From CALJTV01 sp034433775 (GTDB taxonomy: Bacteria > Chloroflexota > Dehalococcoidia > GIF9 > UBA5629): 17,060 bases of DNA. The notes below the pieces were generated by a model. It did not search any database. It was not told where the DNA came from and was given only the letters and a program-made list of their open reading frames with translations. A program made the translations under genes and the position numbers. Below, piece after piece: positions 1 through 6,684 of this stretch (its first letter is position 1; each line of letters opens with the position of its first letter). The DNA lies in NCBI GenBank assembly GCA_034433775.1, contig DAOUAI010000108.1:1-17060 (forward strand). Direction: 5' to 3'.

Positions 1-107
1 TCAAATTTTTGACCGCGTATCTATAATAAGCGTTGCAGTCTCATAACTAGTATATGTTTCTGTAGCCAATAAATCAATACTGAGCACAGATATCAATTTA
101 GGTGGCG

Positions 108-137
108 TTGACACTTCTGGGTGAGAAGTGCTAGCAT
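108..137 (+). promoter_or_regulatory. Candidate sigma-A-type promoter with internal palindrome, upstream of the crotonase gene
   Basis: The -35 box is TTGACA (108-113) and the -10 box is TAGCAT (132-137), with an 18-nt spacer. A perfect 7-bp inverted repeat, CACTTCT (112-118) and AGAAGTG (124-130), lies across the spacer, where a repressor would block RNA polymerase. Read as 9-9-9 arms (TTGACACTT / AAGTGCTAG), the element matches the CIRCE consensus at 13 of 18 arm positions, so a degenerate HrcA site is possible but unproven. The predicted start near 144 leaves a leader of about 145 nt. Confidence 0.45.
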
Positions 138-204
138 TTTGTCATCCAGCAAGACTGTGAGGATGCTCTACTGAGAATCTTCTTTTACGAGTGCAAGCGA
201 GCTG

Positions 205-215
205 AAAGGAGGTGA
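205..215 (+). promoter_or_regulatory. Orphan Shine-Dalgarno-like sequence in the crotonase leader
   Basis: AAAGGAGGTGA is close to fully complementary to the 3' end of 16S rRNA, but no ATG follows at usable distance. A GTG at 212 overlaps it and would open a 31-codon basic ORF ending at 307, inside the crotonase gene. The spacing makes initiation there unlikely. It may be a remnant, a ribosome standby site, or mark a non-canonical start. Confidence 0.25.
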
Positions 216-288
216 TAACTGTCAACTGCTTAAAAGGACCAAGTTCTAAATTCCGAAGAAACAAAAATAAGTCTACAAGGAGGGCAAC

Positions 289-1065
289 ATGGCATATGAG
301 ACCTTAATAGTTGAGCGAGAGGAGAATATCGGCATTATAACCCTGAATCGTCCGCCGGCGAATCCGATAAACTCGACAGTCCTTAGGGAGCTAGATCAGG
401 CCTTAGCTGAGTTTAAGGATGATAAGTCGATACGTGTGTTGATCATCACTGGAGCTGGTGATAGAGGCTTTTCAGCCGGATTTGACATAAAGGGTGCAGT
501 GGAAGGTCGTGGTGGCGAACCTGGTCCTGATGGCAATGAAGTTTTCCTGCGCATTGAGAGATACCCGAAGCCGGTAATTGCAGCTATCAATGGATACGCA
601 CTTGGTGGTGGATGTGAGTTAGCAATGGCCTGCCATTTCAGGTTTATGGTTGATGCAGAAAGAGCAATCATAGGACAGCCAGAGATAGAGCGCGGTATTA
701 TTCCTGGCTGGGGCGGAACCCAGCGACTACCAAGGCTTATAGGTAAAACACGTGCTCTTGAAATGCTTCTTATGGGAACCACGATCAGGGCTCCTGAAGC
801 TTTGCAGATCGGGCTTATCACTCGTGTTTCTCAACCGGGTGAGGTGCTGAATGATGCCAAGCAGTTCGCCAAGGTTTTAGCCAAGAAAGCCCCGATTGCT
901 GTAAGTATAATCCTGGATTGCGTGACCCGTGGTCTCGAAACAACTATCGAAGAAGGAATAAAGATCGAGCGGGAGGGATCGCGGAGAGTAGCGCAAACGA
1001 AAGACGCACAGGAGGGTATGCTGGCGTTCGTTCAAAAACGAGAGCCTGTATTTAAGGGTGAGTAG
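289..1065 (+). CDS. Enoyl-CoA hydratase/isomerase (crotonase) family protein
   Basis: A 258-aa cytosolic protein of the crotonase superfamily, typical length. Such enzymes act on acyl-CoA thioesters, most often hydrating a trans-2-enoyl-CoA in beta-oxidation or related pathways. Seen: the first oxyanion-hole segment RGFSAGFDIKG (about 59-69), the second, ALGGGCELAMAC (104-115), and the signature PEIERGIIPGWGGTQRL (131-147). Glu110 and Glu132 match the two catalytic glutamates of rat enoyl-CoA hydratase, which favours a true hydratase over a family member with another reaction. The exact substrate cannot be read from sequence. The ATG follows AAGGAGG (277-283) at 5 nt. The gene stands alone, has its own promoter candidate near 108-137, and ends at a strong terminator. 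Confidence 0.9.
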   Translation: MAYETLIVEREENIGIITLNRPPANPINSTVLRELDQALAEFKDDKSIRVLIITGAGDRGFSAGFDIKGAVEGRGGEPGPDGNEVFLRIERYPKPVIAAINGYALGGGCELAMACHFRFMVDAERAIIGQPEIERGIIPGWGGTQRLPRLIGKTRALEMLLMGTTIRAPEALQIGLITRVSQPGEVLNDAKQFAKVLAKKAPIAVSIILDCVTRGLETTIEEGIKIEREGSRRVAQTKDAQEGMLAFVQKREPVFKGE

Positions 1066-1128
1066 CTACTACTAAGTTAGTGCCCGGGCGAGTGCCATAA
1101 GGTTGTGTACAACACTTGCAGAGCAGAG

Positions 1129-1169
1129 AAGGGCTCGTCTTTATACATAAGTAAAGGCGAGCCCTTTTT
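1129..1169 (+). terminator. Rho-independent terminator of the crotonase gene
   Basis: The 15-bp stem AAGGGCTCGTCTTTA (1129-1143) pairs with TAAAGGCGAGCCCTT (1152-1166), with a single G-U pair and an 8-nt loop. The stem leads into a T run (1165-1169). It lies 64 nt after the crotonase stop. On the minus strand the same hairpin lacks a good U tract after it, so it may be weaker for the convergent 43-aa gene. Confidence 0.85.
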
Positions 1170-1181
1170 GTGTCTGAAAAG

Positions 1182-1313
1182 TTATAAGTACCAGACAAGC
1201 GCTGTGGTCAGGACGCCAAAAAGTCCAGTTGCCGCCATAATGATGCTACTGAGTAACCACCGGAGCCTCCCATCCTGAGACAGTGCATTTGTTAGCCTGC
1301 TTATTCTTTCCAT
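1182..1313 (-). CDS. Small single-pass membrane protein (43 aa)
   Basis: A 43-codon ORF starting MERISRLTNA and ending ALVWYL. An uncharged hydrophobic stretch from about residue 19 to 43 (Trp-Leu-Leu through Trp-Tyr-Leu) should form one membrane helix. The first 18 residues are polar with net positive charge (Arg3, Arg6, Arg16, Arg18), so by the positive-inside rule the N-terminus is probably cytoplasmic. The main support is a near-perfect ribosome binding site, AAGGAGGTG, 6-8 nt upstream of the ATG, plus a clean stop. It is convergent with the crotonase gene and divergent from the hydrolase at 1540. I see no convincing promoter and recognise no family. Gene finders with a size cut-off would miss it. 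Confidence 0.65.
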   Translation of the reverse strand: MERISRLTNALSQDGRLRWLLSSIIMAATGLFGVLTTALVWYL

Positions 1314-1486
1314 TGCTTTCACCTCCTTGAGATTGAAGAGGTTCATTTATCTCTCTACTTACATTATCCTTCTTCTGCAAGCAGGAGTGATCAGCCAACT
1401 GTACGATTTGAGCTTACTATTTCTGTTCTAAGACAGCTGGATGAAACTTATCGCTGCTTTTCCTACGACTTTTGGAGGATGACTCT

Positions 1487-1515
1487 TTGATATCGACATC
1501 TTCTAGTAGTACAAT
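1487..1515 (+). promoter_or_regulatory. Promoter of the MBL-fold hydrolase gene
   Basis: TTGATA (1487-1492) and TACAAT (1510-1515) are separated by exactly 17 nt. The predicted start is near 1522, giving a leader of about 18 nt before the ATG at 1540 with no clear Shine-Dalgarno in it. Confidence 0.6.
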
Positions 1516-1539
1516 TGCCGATGGGGCTTCTGCACAAAA

Positions 1540-2280
1540 ATGAGACATCGTGGGATTCGGGAGATTGTTCCGGACATTTACCAGCTCGGGGGTTTTTGGG
1601 GTAGTGGGGTTCTTGGTGCAAATGTTTTCTTATTAGCGGGCGATGGATTGACACTCGTGGACACTGGTTTTAAAGGCAGACTAAAAGGAATAATCGATTC
1701 TATAAAGCTACTTGGTTATTCTACTCTGGACATCAAGCGTATAATTGTTACCCATCATCATGCTGATCATACCGGCAACCTGGCTGACTTAAAAAGATTA
1801 ACGAATGCCGAAATCATAGCACATGCTGCGGATGTTCCATATATAGAGGGCACTGTGCCACAGCCTGGTCTTCAAAGACCAGCCTGGCTGAGTAGATATC
1901 TGGCTTCTTTCGATTGGTCATGGGGATATAAGCCGGTAAAGGTGGATTTAGCAGTTAGCGATGGCGATGAGCTTCCTATACTGGGCAGCGTGAAGATAAT
2001 ACATACTCCAGGACACACACCTGGAAGTATCTGTTTATGGCTTAGAAAGCAGAGCGTTCTCATTGTCGGTGATATGCTTGCTAATCGGTTTGGCTTGCGG
2101 TTGCCGGCTTTGTCTTTCACGGTGGATATAGCTGAAGAGATACGCTCCATAAATAAAATAGCCGTGCTGGACTTTGAGACTATTTGTTTCGGTCACGGGT
2201 CGCCGATTAAAAAGCGCGCACGAGAGGCTGTCGCTAAGTTTGCTGCTAAGATCACCAAACAGCGCTTACGAGACCACTGA
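1540..2280 (+). CDS. Metallo-beta-lactamase-fold hydrolase
   Basis: A 246-aa soluble protein of the metallo-beta-lactamase superfamily, probably with a di-metal site. Seen: VDTG (40-43); the core motif HHHADH at 72-77, which supplies HxHxDH-type ligands; HTPGHTPGS (155-163) with His159; GDML with Asp178; and a late GHG with His219. This is the full ligand set of the glyoxalase II / lactonase / hydrolase branch. Substrate cannot be assigned; hydroxyacylglutathione-like thioesters or lactones are possible. The ATG is the only in-frame start after the TAG at 1507. It lacks a Shine-Dalgarno but has a good promoter 24 nt upstream. The gene appears monocistronic. Confidence 0.88.
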   Translation: MRHRGIREIVPDIYQLGGFWGSGVLGANVFLLAGDGLTLVDTGFKGRLKGIIDSIKLLGYSTLDIKRIIVTHHHADHTGNLADLKRLTNAEIIAHAADVPYIEGTVPQPGLQRPAWLSRYLASFDWSWGYKPVKVDLAVSDGDELPILGSVKIIHTPGHTPGSICLWLRKQSVLIVGDMLANRFGLRLPALSFTVDIAEEIRSINKIAVLDFETICFGHGSPIKKRAREAVAKFAAKITKQRLRDH

Positions 2281-2363
2281 GCAACAATATCCAGCTCCAG
2301 TTCTGAAGAGAGTACCCCTGGACGATTTGGCGCACAAATCAGGTCTGTGAAAAGGGTCGAGCT

Positions 2364-2372
2364 TGATATAAT
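2364..2372 (+). promoter_or_regulatory. Extended -10 promoter element
   Basis: TGATATAAT is a perfect extended -10 box (TGn followed by TATAAT at 2367-2372). No good -35 lies at 16-18 nt, which extended -10 promoters tolerate. It predicts a start near 2379, after the GTG at 2347 that would give the longest form of the following ORF. Confidence 0.4.
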
Positions 2373-2757
2373 GTGCATTTCGGGAGAGACAACTAGATCT
2401 TTAGCCAGACACCAACCCATGGCGGACTGCCTTCAGCACGGCATGAATTCGGTTCCGGACTTTCATCTTTTGTTATTATACTCTTGTGGAAATGCCACAA
2501 AGGCTAAGATAAAGAACACCTACCCCTTCCCTTATATTGGCTCCACGATGCATAATCAACTGGACGATGGAAACGGCTGGGTAAGCGATAACGATGGCGG
2601 ACGAAAAACTAATCCGTTGGACTCAGGTGCGTGGCACTACAGGGTATATGCTGCTGGGGGGTCAAATATGCAGAATGCGACCTGGAACAAATATGTGGTT
2701 GTGACAACGCACTATGACCACCTACTGTTGCTAGTTGGATGGAGTGAAGATTGTTAG
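2373..2757 (+). CDS. Hypothetical protein, possibly a remnant gene
   Basis: The open frame runs to a TAG at 2757. Its N-terminal third looks non-coding: no ribosome binding site and an unconvincing composition. The last 75 or so residues look like real protein, rich in Trp, Tyr, Asn and Gly, with segments such as NTYPFPYIGS, DDGNGWVSDNDGG, NPLDSGAWHYRVYA and NATWNKYVVVTTHYDH. I recognise no family and see no convincing signal peptide. The start is uncertain: an ATG at 2373 directly follows the -10 box, and other ATGs occur at 2419 and 2443. One reading is the decayed 3' part of a larger gene; another is a small orphan gene. Confidence 0.35.
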
Positions 2758-2863
2758 ACTACATGTGTTCAATAGCTGAAACTAATTTAGGGTGGGCTGT
2801 GTATAGGGATTTTCTCTGGTTTTCCAACCGGGACTAGACGGGACGCGGGAATGGTGCGCAATA

Positions 2864-2893
2864 CTGGCAATGTGACGGCTGGGCATCTAAAAT
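2864..2893 (+). promoter_or_regulatory. Weak promoter candidate upstream of the frameshifted membrane-protein gene
   Basis: CTGGCA (2864-2869) and TAAAAT (2888-2893) are separated by 18 nt. The -35 matches 4 of 6 and the -10 matches 5 of 6 consensus positions. The ATG at 2924 lies 30 nt after the -10. Confidence 0.3.
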
Positions 2894-2923
2894 AGTTGTG
2901 CCTTAAATAAACTGGGAGTGAAG

Positions 2924-3302
2924 ATGAGAAGGAAAACAGGTCTGCTAATGATGCTAGGGGGTGGGGGCGTTTTTGATGCTTACTGGGTTTCTTCTTCCGG
3001 TATACCACCGGGATACTTCATTGCCAGGTGCATTGGCGGCCGGACTGATGTATGGTGGTTTCCCCTTGGTCTTTGCAGGTATAGCCTGGCAGCATCCTGT
3101 TCCTGGCGGGGCTATTGGAATCGCCTACTCTGTTCTGTCCACGGCTATGATGGCAGCTTATCTAGGTATTGAATTTATCATACAGTCCCCTATTCTTCGT
3201 TCCCCCGGTTTCTACTATGTAGTGCTGATGACCATTTACCTTATCGGAAGCACTATGGTACTTGTTTCTGGCAAAACCAGCTCTTCTTCGAAGGATATAT
3301 AG
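2924..3302 (+). pseudogene. Small multi-pass membrane protein with a single-base frameshift
   Basis: Two overlapping frames join into one sensible protein if one G is removed from the run at 2957-2967 (five G, T, five G). The 5' frame starts at ATG 2924, 5 nt after GGAG, and reads MRRKTGLLMMLGGG. The 3' frame continues with AFLMLTGFLLPVYHRD and runs to a stop at 3302. The joined product is about 125 aa with four hydrophobic segments: near the start, around AALAAG…LVFAGIAW, around GIAYSVLSTAMMAA, and YYVVLMTIYLIGSTMVLV. It has a short Ser/Lys tail. No family is recognised. The shift may be a sequencing or assembly error in the G run, a genuine mutation, or slippage. Without correction the 5' frame ends at 3172 as nonsense. 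Confidence 0.6.
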
Positions 3303-3373
3303 TATAGCGGACTGGGTTGATGAGCCGTATATCAGAATAGTTTTAGCAACGCAAAAATTTTGCTTAATACAAT

Positions 3374-3450
3374 TGGTAGCGCATACCGGATTCGAACCGG
3401 TGGTCTCCTCCTTGAGAGGGAGGTGTCCTGGGCCACTAGACGAATGCGCC
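3374..3450 (-). tRNA. tRNA-Glu (CTC)
   Basis: A complete cloverleaf on the minus strand. The acceptor GGCGCAT pairs with ATGCGCT, with one terminal G-U. The D arm carries the typical TTCGTCTAGTGG start. The anticodon stem CCTCC/GGAGG holds loop CTCTCAA, so the anticodon is CTC, reading GAG. The T arm contains GGTTCGAATCC. Discriminator A and an encoded CCA end the gene at 3374. It lies 11 nt downstream of tRNA-Gln. Confidence 0.95.
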
Positions 3451-3461
3451 GCTTAATATGA

Positions 3462-3535
3462 TGGCTGGGGATCCAGGATTCGAACCTGGCCATACGGATC
3501 CAGAGTCCGCTGTCCTACCGCTAGACGAATCCCCA
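3462..3535 (-). tRNA. tRNA-Gln (CTG)
   Basis: A minus-strand cloverleaf with acceptor TGGGGAT pairing with ATCCCCA. The anticodon loop CTCTGGA gives anticodon CTG (CAG codon). The T arm is CAGGTTCGAATCCTG, followed by discriminator G and an encoded CCA. The weak first pair and the body match bacterial tRNA-Gln. It is first in a two-tRNA unit followed by tRNA-Glu. Confidence 0.95.
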
Positions 3536-3546
3536 ACCAGAATTCG

Positions 3547-3574
3547 ATTATAGCAGAATGGTATTTGATGACAC
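3547..3574 (-). promoter_or_regulatory. Promoter of the tRNA-Gln–tRNA-Glu unit
   Basis: On the minus strand TGCTATAAT is a perfect extended -10 (TATAAT at 3552-3547). GTGTCA (3574-3569) is a 4-of-6 -35 at 16 nt. The predicted start near 3540 is about 5 nt before the mature 5' end of tRNA-Gln. It lies back-to-back with the rnc promoter. Confidence 0.65.
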
Positions 3575-3583
3575 AAGGCAAAG

Positions 3584-3612
3584 TTGTTGCAATTGACATC
3601 GCTTGATATACT
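3584..3612 (+). promoter_or_regulatory. rnc promoter, predicted to give a leaderless mRNA
   Basis: TTGTTG (3584-3589) and TATACT (3607-3612) have a 17-nt spacer. The -10 ends 9 nt before the rnc ATG at 3622, so transcription should start within a few bases of the start codon. No Shine-Dalgarno is present. Confidence 0.6.
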
Positions 3613-3621
3613 TTTCATGAG

Positions 3622-4338
3622 ATGACGATAGCGAGTGGTCTGGGCGCTCTGCAAAAGAAATTAGGTATTGTGTTTAACGATGCTGTTTTGCTCCAGCAGG
3701 CGTTGACACATTCTTCATACATAAATGAAAATCCTCACAGTGCTGTTGCAGACAACGAACGTCTTGAGTTCTTGGGTGATGCTCTGCTGAATTTTGTGGT
3801 CACCTATGAGCTGTACCGCAATTTTCCTCGATTGAGCGAGGGGGAACTCACTGAACTCAGGATCGCCCTTATTCGTCAAGAGACTTTAGCTGGGGCTGCT
3901 ATAGCGCTTGGTCTGGGGGAGTATCTTGTTCTGGGGAAGGGAGAGGAGATAACAGGAGGTAGAGAAAGAGAAACAAATCTCGCCAATGCTTTTGAAGCAC
4001 TTGTTGGTGCTATCTTCCTGGACCAAGGATTGGAGATAGCCCGCCGATTCATCTTATCGTGGCTTGGCGACAGTCTTGCAGATATTGTGAATGTAAAAGG
4101 AAGAAGGAACTATAAGGCACTACTGCAGGAATTCACTCAGGTAAAGTTGAAGCAATTGCCTGTCTATCATGTAGTTGAAGTCTCAGGACCAGATCATGCC
4201 AGACATTTCACTGTGGAGGTGAGGTTGGGAGACCAGATAGTCGGCTCAGGTTCCGGGAGGAATAAAAAGAGCGCTGAAATGGAGGCTGCGCGCACAGCCT
4301 GGGAACATCTAACTGCTGAGCAGACTATTAGTCGGTGA
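3622..4338 (+). CDS. rnc: Ribonuclease III
   Basis: A 238-aa double-strand-specific endoribonuclease that processes rRNA precursors and structured mRNAs in the cytoplasm. The endonuclease domain (about 5-152) has the signature NERLEFLGD (45-53) with Glu49 and Asp53. A second acidic motif, LANAFEALVGAIFLD (120-134), has Glu125 in the place of E. coli Glu117. The position of E. coli Asp114 is Asn122 here. A double-stranded-RNA-binding domain follows (about 162-231), from NYKALLQEF to the GSGSGRNKKSAEMEAA segment that contacts RNA. Length is normal. The ATG at 3622 is the natural N-terminus for the family; an ATG at 3617 runs into a stop after two codons. It converges with the hydrolase gene that ends at 4371. 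Confidence 0.95.
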   Translation: MTIASGLGALQKKLGIVFNDAVLLQQALTHSSYINENPHSAVADNERLEFLGDALLNFVVTYELYRNFPRLSEGELTELRIALIRQETLAGAAIALGLGEYLVLGKGEEITGGRERETNLANAFEALVGAIFLDQGLEIARRFILSWLGDSLADIVNVKGRRNYKALLQEFTQVKLKQLPVYHVVEVSGPDHARHFTVEVRLGDQIVGSGSGRNKKSAEMEAARTAWEHLTAEQTISR

Positions 4339-4370
4339 AATCTGTGCCATTAGTCTCGCCGGGTTTATTA

Positions 4371-5018
4371 TTACCTTGCTGGTTGTAGCACTATAATCTC
4401 TGAGGTTGTAGGTAATCCTGACGCCTTAAATTCAACCTCGTTTGTATTCAGCTTTTTCACATTAGGTTTACCCGCAAGGAAATCGTCTACCTGGGCTATA
4501 GGGAAGTCCAATTTAGAGGTCTTGAAATGCATGGGAATGATTACCTTGGGTCTCAGACTCTCGCATACCTGAGTGGCGACTTTTGAGTCTATAGTGAAGA
4601 ATCCCCCTACAGGAACGAGTAACACGTCTACATTGCCTATCTCGGTGATTTCTTGTTTGCTTAAGCTATGTCCCAAGTCGCCTAGGTGGCAGATTTTTAC
4701 GCCGTCCATGGTGAAGCAAAAAACTATATTATTACCCCGCTGACTTCCTTTTGATTCATCGTGGTAGGTGGGGACTCCTTTGAACTGGACACCTTTGACG
4801 GTTTTTGTACCACTGCCCTTTACCACTTCGGGATTTCCTTTTACTGCTGAAACGTTGTTGTGGTCGAAATGGTCATGGCTGACTGTGACAATGTCGGCGG
4901 ACTCATTAACCGGCGAGTATTTAATACCGCTTCCCTCTATATAAGGGTCTGTTATGATTTTTAATCCAGCTTCAGAAGTAATTAAAAAGCACGCGTGTCC
5001 TAGCCACTTCACTTTCAT
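4371..5018 (-). CDS. UPF0173-like metal-dependent hydrolase (MBL fold)
   Basis: A 215-aa protein of the UlaG/UPF0173 branch of the metallo-beta-lactamase superfamily, in which the N-terminus runs straight into the fold. Seen: MKVKWLGHACFLI, ITDPY (22-26), the metal motif SHDHFDH (47-53) supplying His48, His50, Asp52 and His53, HLGDLGH (111-117) with Asp114, and IPMHFKT (161-167) with His164. The spacing matches that family. Substrate is unknown; distant relatives act on sugar-phosphate lactones or phosphodiesters. The ATG follows a strong AAAGGAGGTG at ideal distance. It starts 59 nt after the pepA stop with no terminator or clear promoter between, so it is probably the second gene of a pepA operon. 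Confidence 0.88.
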   Translation of the reverse strand: MKVKWLGHACFLITSEAGLKIITDPYIEGSGIKYSPVNESADIVTVSHDHFDHNNVSAVKGNPEVVKGSGTKTVKGVQFKGVPTYHDESKGSQRGNNIVFCFTMDGVKICHLGDLGHSLSKQEITEIGNVDVLLVPVGGFFTIDSKVATQVCESLRPKVIIPMHFKTSKLDFPIAQVDDFLAGKPNVKKLNTNEVEFKASGLPTTSEIIVLQPAR

Positions 5019-5077
5019 ATTACACCTCCTTTTGTTTTAGTTTAATCTCTACGCATGTCTTTTTATTGCCATTAAGC

Positions 5078-6577
5078 CTATCTGGCTGAATTTAGGGCAA
5101 AGTTAACGAGCGTGCGTACTCCAACTCCTGTAGCACCTTTTGGTAAATAGCCACTTTCTTTTTCCCTGAAGGAAGTGCCAGCTATATCAATGTGTGCCCA
5201 CGGCGTCTCTCCAACGAACTCAGCCAAGAATTGTGCTGCTGTGATGGCCCCAGCCCACCTACCGCCGCTGTTTTTGACATCGGCGACATCACTTTTATTC
5301 TGTTCTTTGTACTCTTCGTACATAGGCATCTGCCACAGCTTCTCGCCAGTCTCATTTGCAGCTTTAATGATTTGGTCAATCAACTCTTGCGAATTGCCGA
5401 AGATGCCGCTACAGATATTACCAAGTGCAACTCGGCAGGCACCGGTGAGCGTAGCAACGTCTATCAAAGGCGAAAGCCCCATTTTTACAGCGTAACTTAA
5501 GGCGTCAGCAAGGATAAGTCTCCCCTCGGCGTCGGTGGTCTCGATTTCGATGGTCTTTCCATTAGCCGCCTTGAGAACATCGCCTGGCTTGAGTGCATTG
5601 CCGCTGGGCATATTCTCAGTAGCTGGGGCAATGGCGGTGACATTTATCCGCGGCTTTAGTTGGGCAATGGCAGCCACTGCGGCTATTACGGCGGCAGCAC
5701 CTGCCATATCGCCTTTCATTTCCCCCATTCCTTCAGATGGTTTTATTGAGATTCCACCGGAGTCGAATGTTATACCCTTGCCCACAAAACCGATAGTCTT
5801 TGACGAAGCGCTATCACCTCTGTAGCTGAGAACGACCAGTTTTGGTGGCTGCTGGCTGCCGCGGGCAACTCCTAGTAGTGCGCCCATGCCTTCTATTTCC
5901 ATTTGCTCTTGATCGAGGACGTTTATGCTTAGATTGTGAAGTCTCGCTAACTCTTCAGCCCTTCTTGCCAGCTCGCTTGGGGTCAAATAGTTGGCTGGCT
6001 CATTTACCCAATCACGAGCCAAGTTTGTGGCTTCGGCTATAATCTTGCCCCTGGTGCAGCCTTCGTTCAGCAATTGTAGCTTTGCCGCATCTCGTTCTAC
6101 TATAAGAAGTTCCTCGATGTCTTTGTCTTCGTTCTTTTTGGTCATATGTTTTCGAAATCGATACAGACCGAGCAGACTGCCCTCTACTATAGCCCGGCAT
6201 GCAGAACCGGGCTCAACATTTCCAGCACCAGCTCCATGGACAATTGTAGCCACGCGTTGGCAATTCAGCTTGCGAAGATGCCGACAGAATTCGCCTGTAA
6301 TACTGCGAAGCTTGTCCAGCGTGAATTCAGATTGCTTGCCTAACCCGACGACAGCAACAATGCGGGCTGGTATCTTTCCAAAACTGTAAACAGTGGTTAT
6401 CTCGTTCAGTTTCCCTTTAATAACGTCATGTTCTATTAGCTTGGTAATGGCGCCGTCCAGCGCTTGGTCTACTGCTGCAGTAGCTCCACCTGGCGTCTTC
6501 ACTCCTTCAAAAAGGTTCACTACCACAGCATCTGTCTTTACAGCTGTAATATCGTCTGAAACGACTGTGATTTTCAA
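5078..6577 (-). CDS. pepA: Cytosol (leucyl) aminopeptidase, M17 family
   Basis: A dinuclear-metal exopeptidase that removes N-terminal residues, preferring Leu, from peptides in the cytoplasm; usually hexameric. From the chosen start the protein has 499 aa, typical for the family. Catalytic domain motifs: VGKGITFDSGG with Lys267 and Asp272, SIKP with Lys279, KGDMAG with Asp290, and TTDAEGRLILAD with Asp349, Glu351 and Arg353. The family signature usually has Asn where the first Thr of TTDAEGRL stands. Start choice: TTG at 6577 has AGGAGG six bases upstream and gives the family-typical MKITVV opening. The upstream ATG at 6619 adds 14 unlikely residues and has no ribosome binding site. The following hydrolase gene probably shares its mRNA. 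Confidence 0.95.
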   Translation of the reverse strand: MKITVVSDDITAVKTDAVVVNLFEGVKTPGGATAAVDQALDGAITKLIEHDVIKGKLNEITTVYSFGKIPARIVAVVGLGKQSEFTLDKLRSITGEFCRHLRKLNCQRVATIVHGAGAGNVEPGSACRAIVEGSLLGLYRFRKHMTKKNEDKDIEELLIVERDAAKLQLLNEGCTRGKIIAEATNLARDWVNEPANYLTPSELARRAEELARLHNLSINVLDQEQMEIEGMGALLGVARGSQQPPKLVVLSYRGDSASSKTIGFVGKGITFDSGGISIKPSEGMGEMKGDMAGAAAVIAAVAAIAQLKPRINVTAIAPATENMPSGNALKPGDVLKAANGKTIEIETTDAEGRLILADALSYAVKMGLSPLIDVATLTGACRVALGNICSGIFGNSQELIDQIIKAANETGEKLWQMPMYEEYKEQNKSDVADVKNSGGRWAGAITAAQFLAEFVGETPWAHIDIAGTSFREKESGYLPKGATGVGVRTLVNFALNSAR

Positions 6578-6638
6578 AACTTTCCTCCTAAAACAGTTTC
6601 TGGGTTGGTTTACCTCCATTAATTTAGAAACGCAATTT

Positions 6639-6667
6639 ATTTTAGCCTATTGGAATGGAAGAGTGAA
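6639..6667 (-). promoter_or_regulatory. Promoter of pepA
   Basis: On the minus strand, TTCACT (6667-6662) and TAAAAT (6644-6639) are separated by 17 nt, with 4 and 5 of 6 matches. The predicted start near 6632 gives a leader of about 55 nt to the TTG start. Confidence 0.5.
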
Positions 6668-6684
6668 GTATATGTCTTGAAGCA

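Noticed and set aside
212..307. 31-codon basic leader peptide starting at GTG 212
   Set aside because: The GTG overlaps its own Shine-Dalgarno, so initiation there is unlikely; kept only as a note on the leader.
396..821. Long antisense ORF inside the crotonase gene
   Set aside because: It is a shadow frame of a strongly conserved coding sequence with no start signals of its own.
2785..2797. AGGGTGGGCTG as a possible T-box riboswitch motif
   Set aside because: The essential ACCGCG part is missing, there is no specifier structure, and no amino-acid gene follows.
3351..3363. Palindrome GCAAAAATTTTGC after tRNA-Glu as terminator
   Set aside because: There is no room for a loop, the stem is A/T only, and no T run follows on the minus strand.
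3262..3456. Plus-strand ORF of 64 codons
   Set aside because: It runs through the tRNA-Glu gene on the opposite strand and has no ribosome binding site; its sequence is explained by the tRNA.
6578..6619. ATG at 6619 as pepA start
   Set aside because: No ribosome binding site precedes it and the added residues do not fit the family, whereas TTG 6577 has a strong one and a conserved N-terminus.
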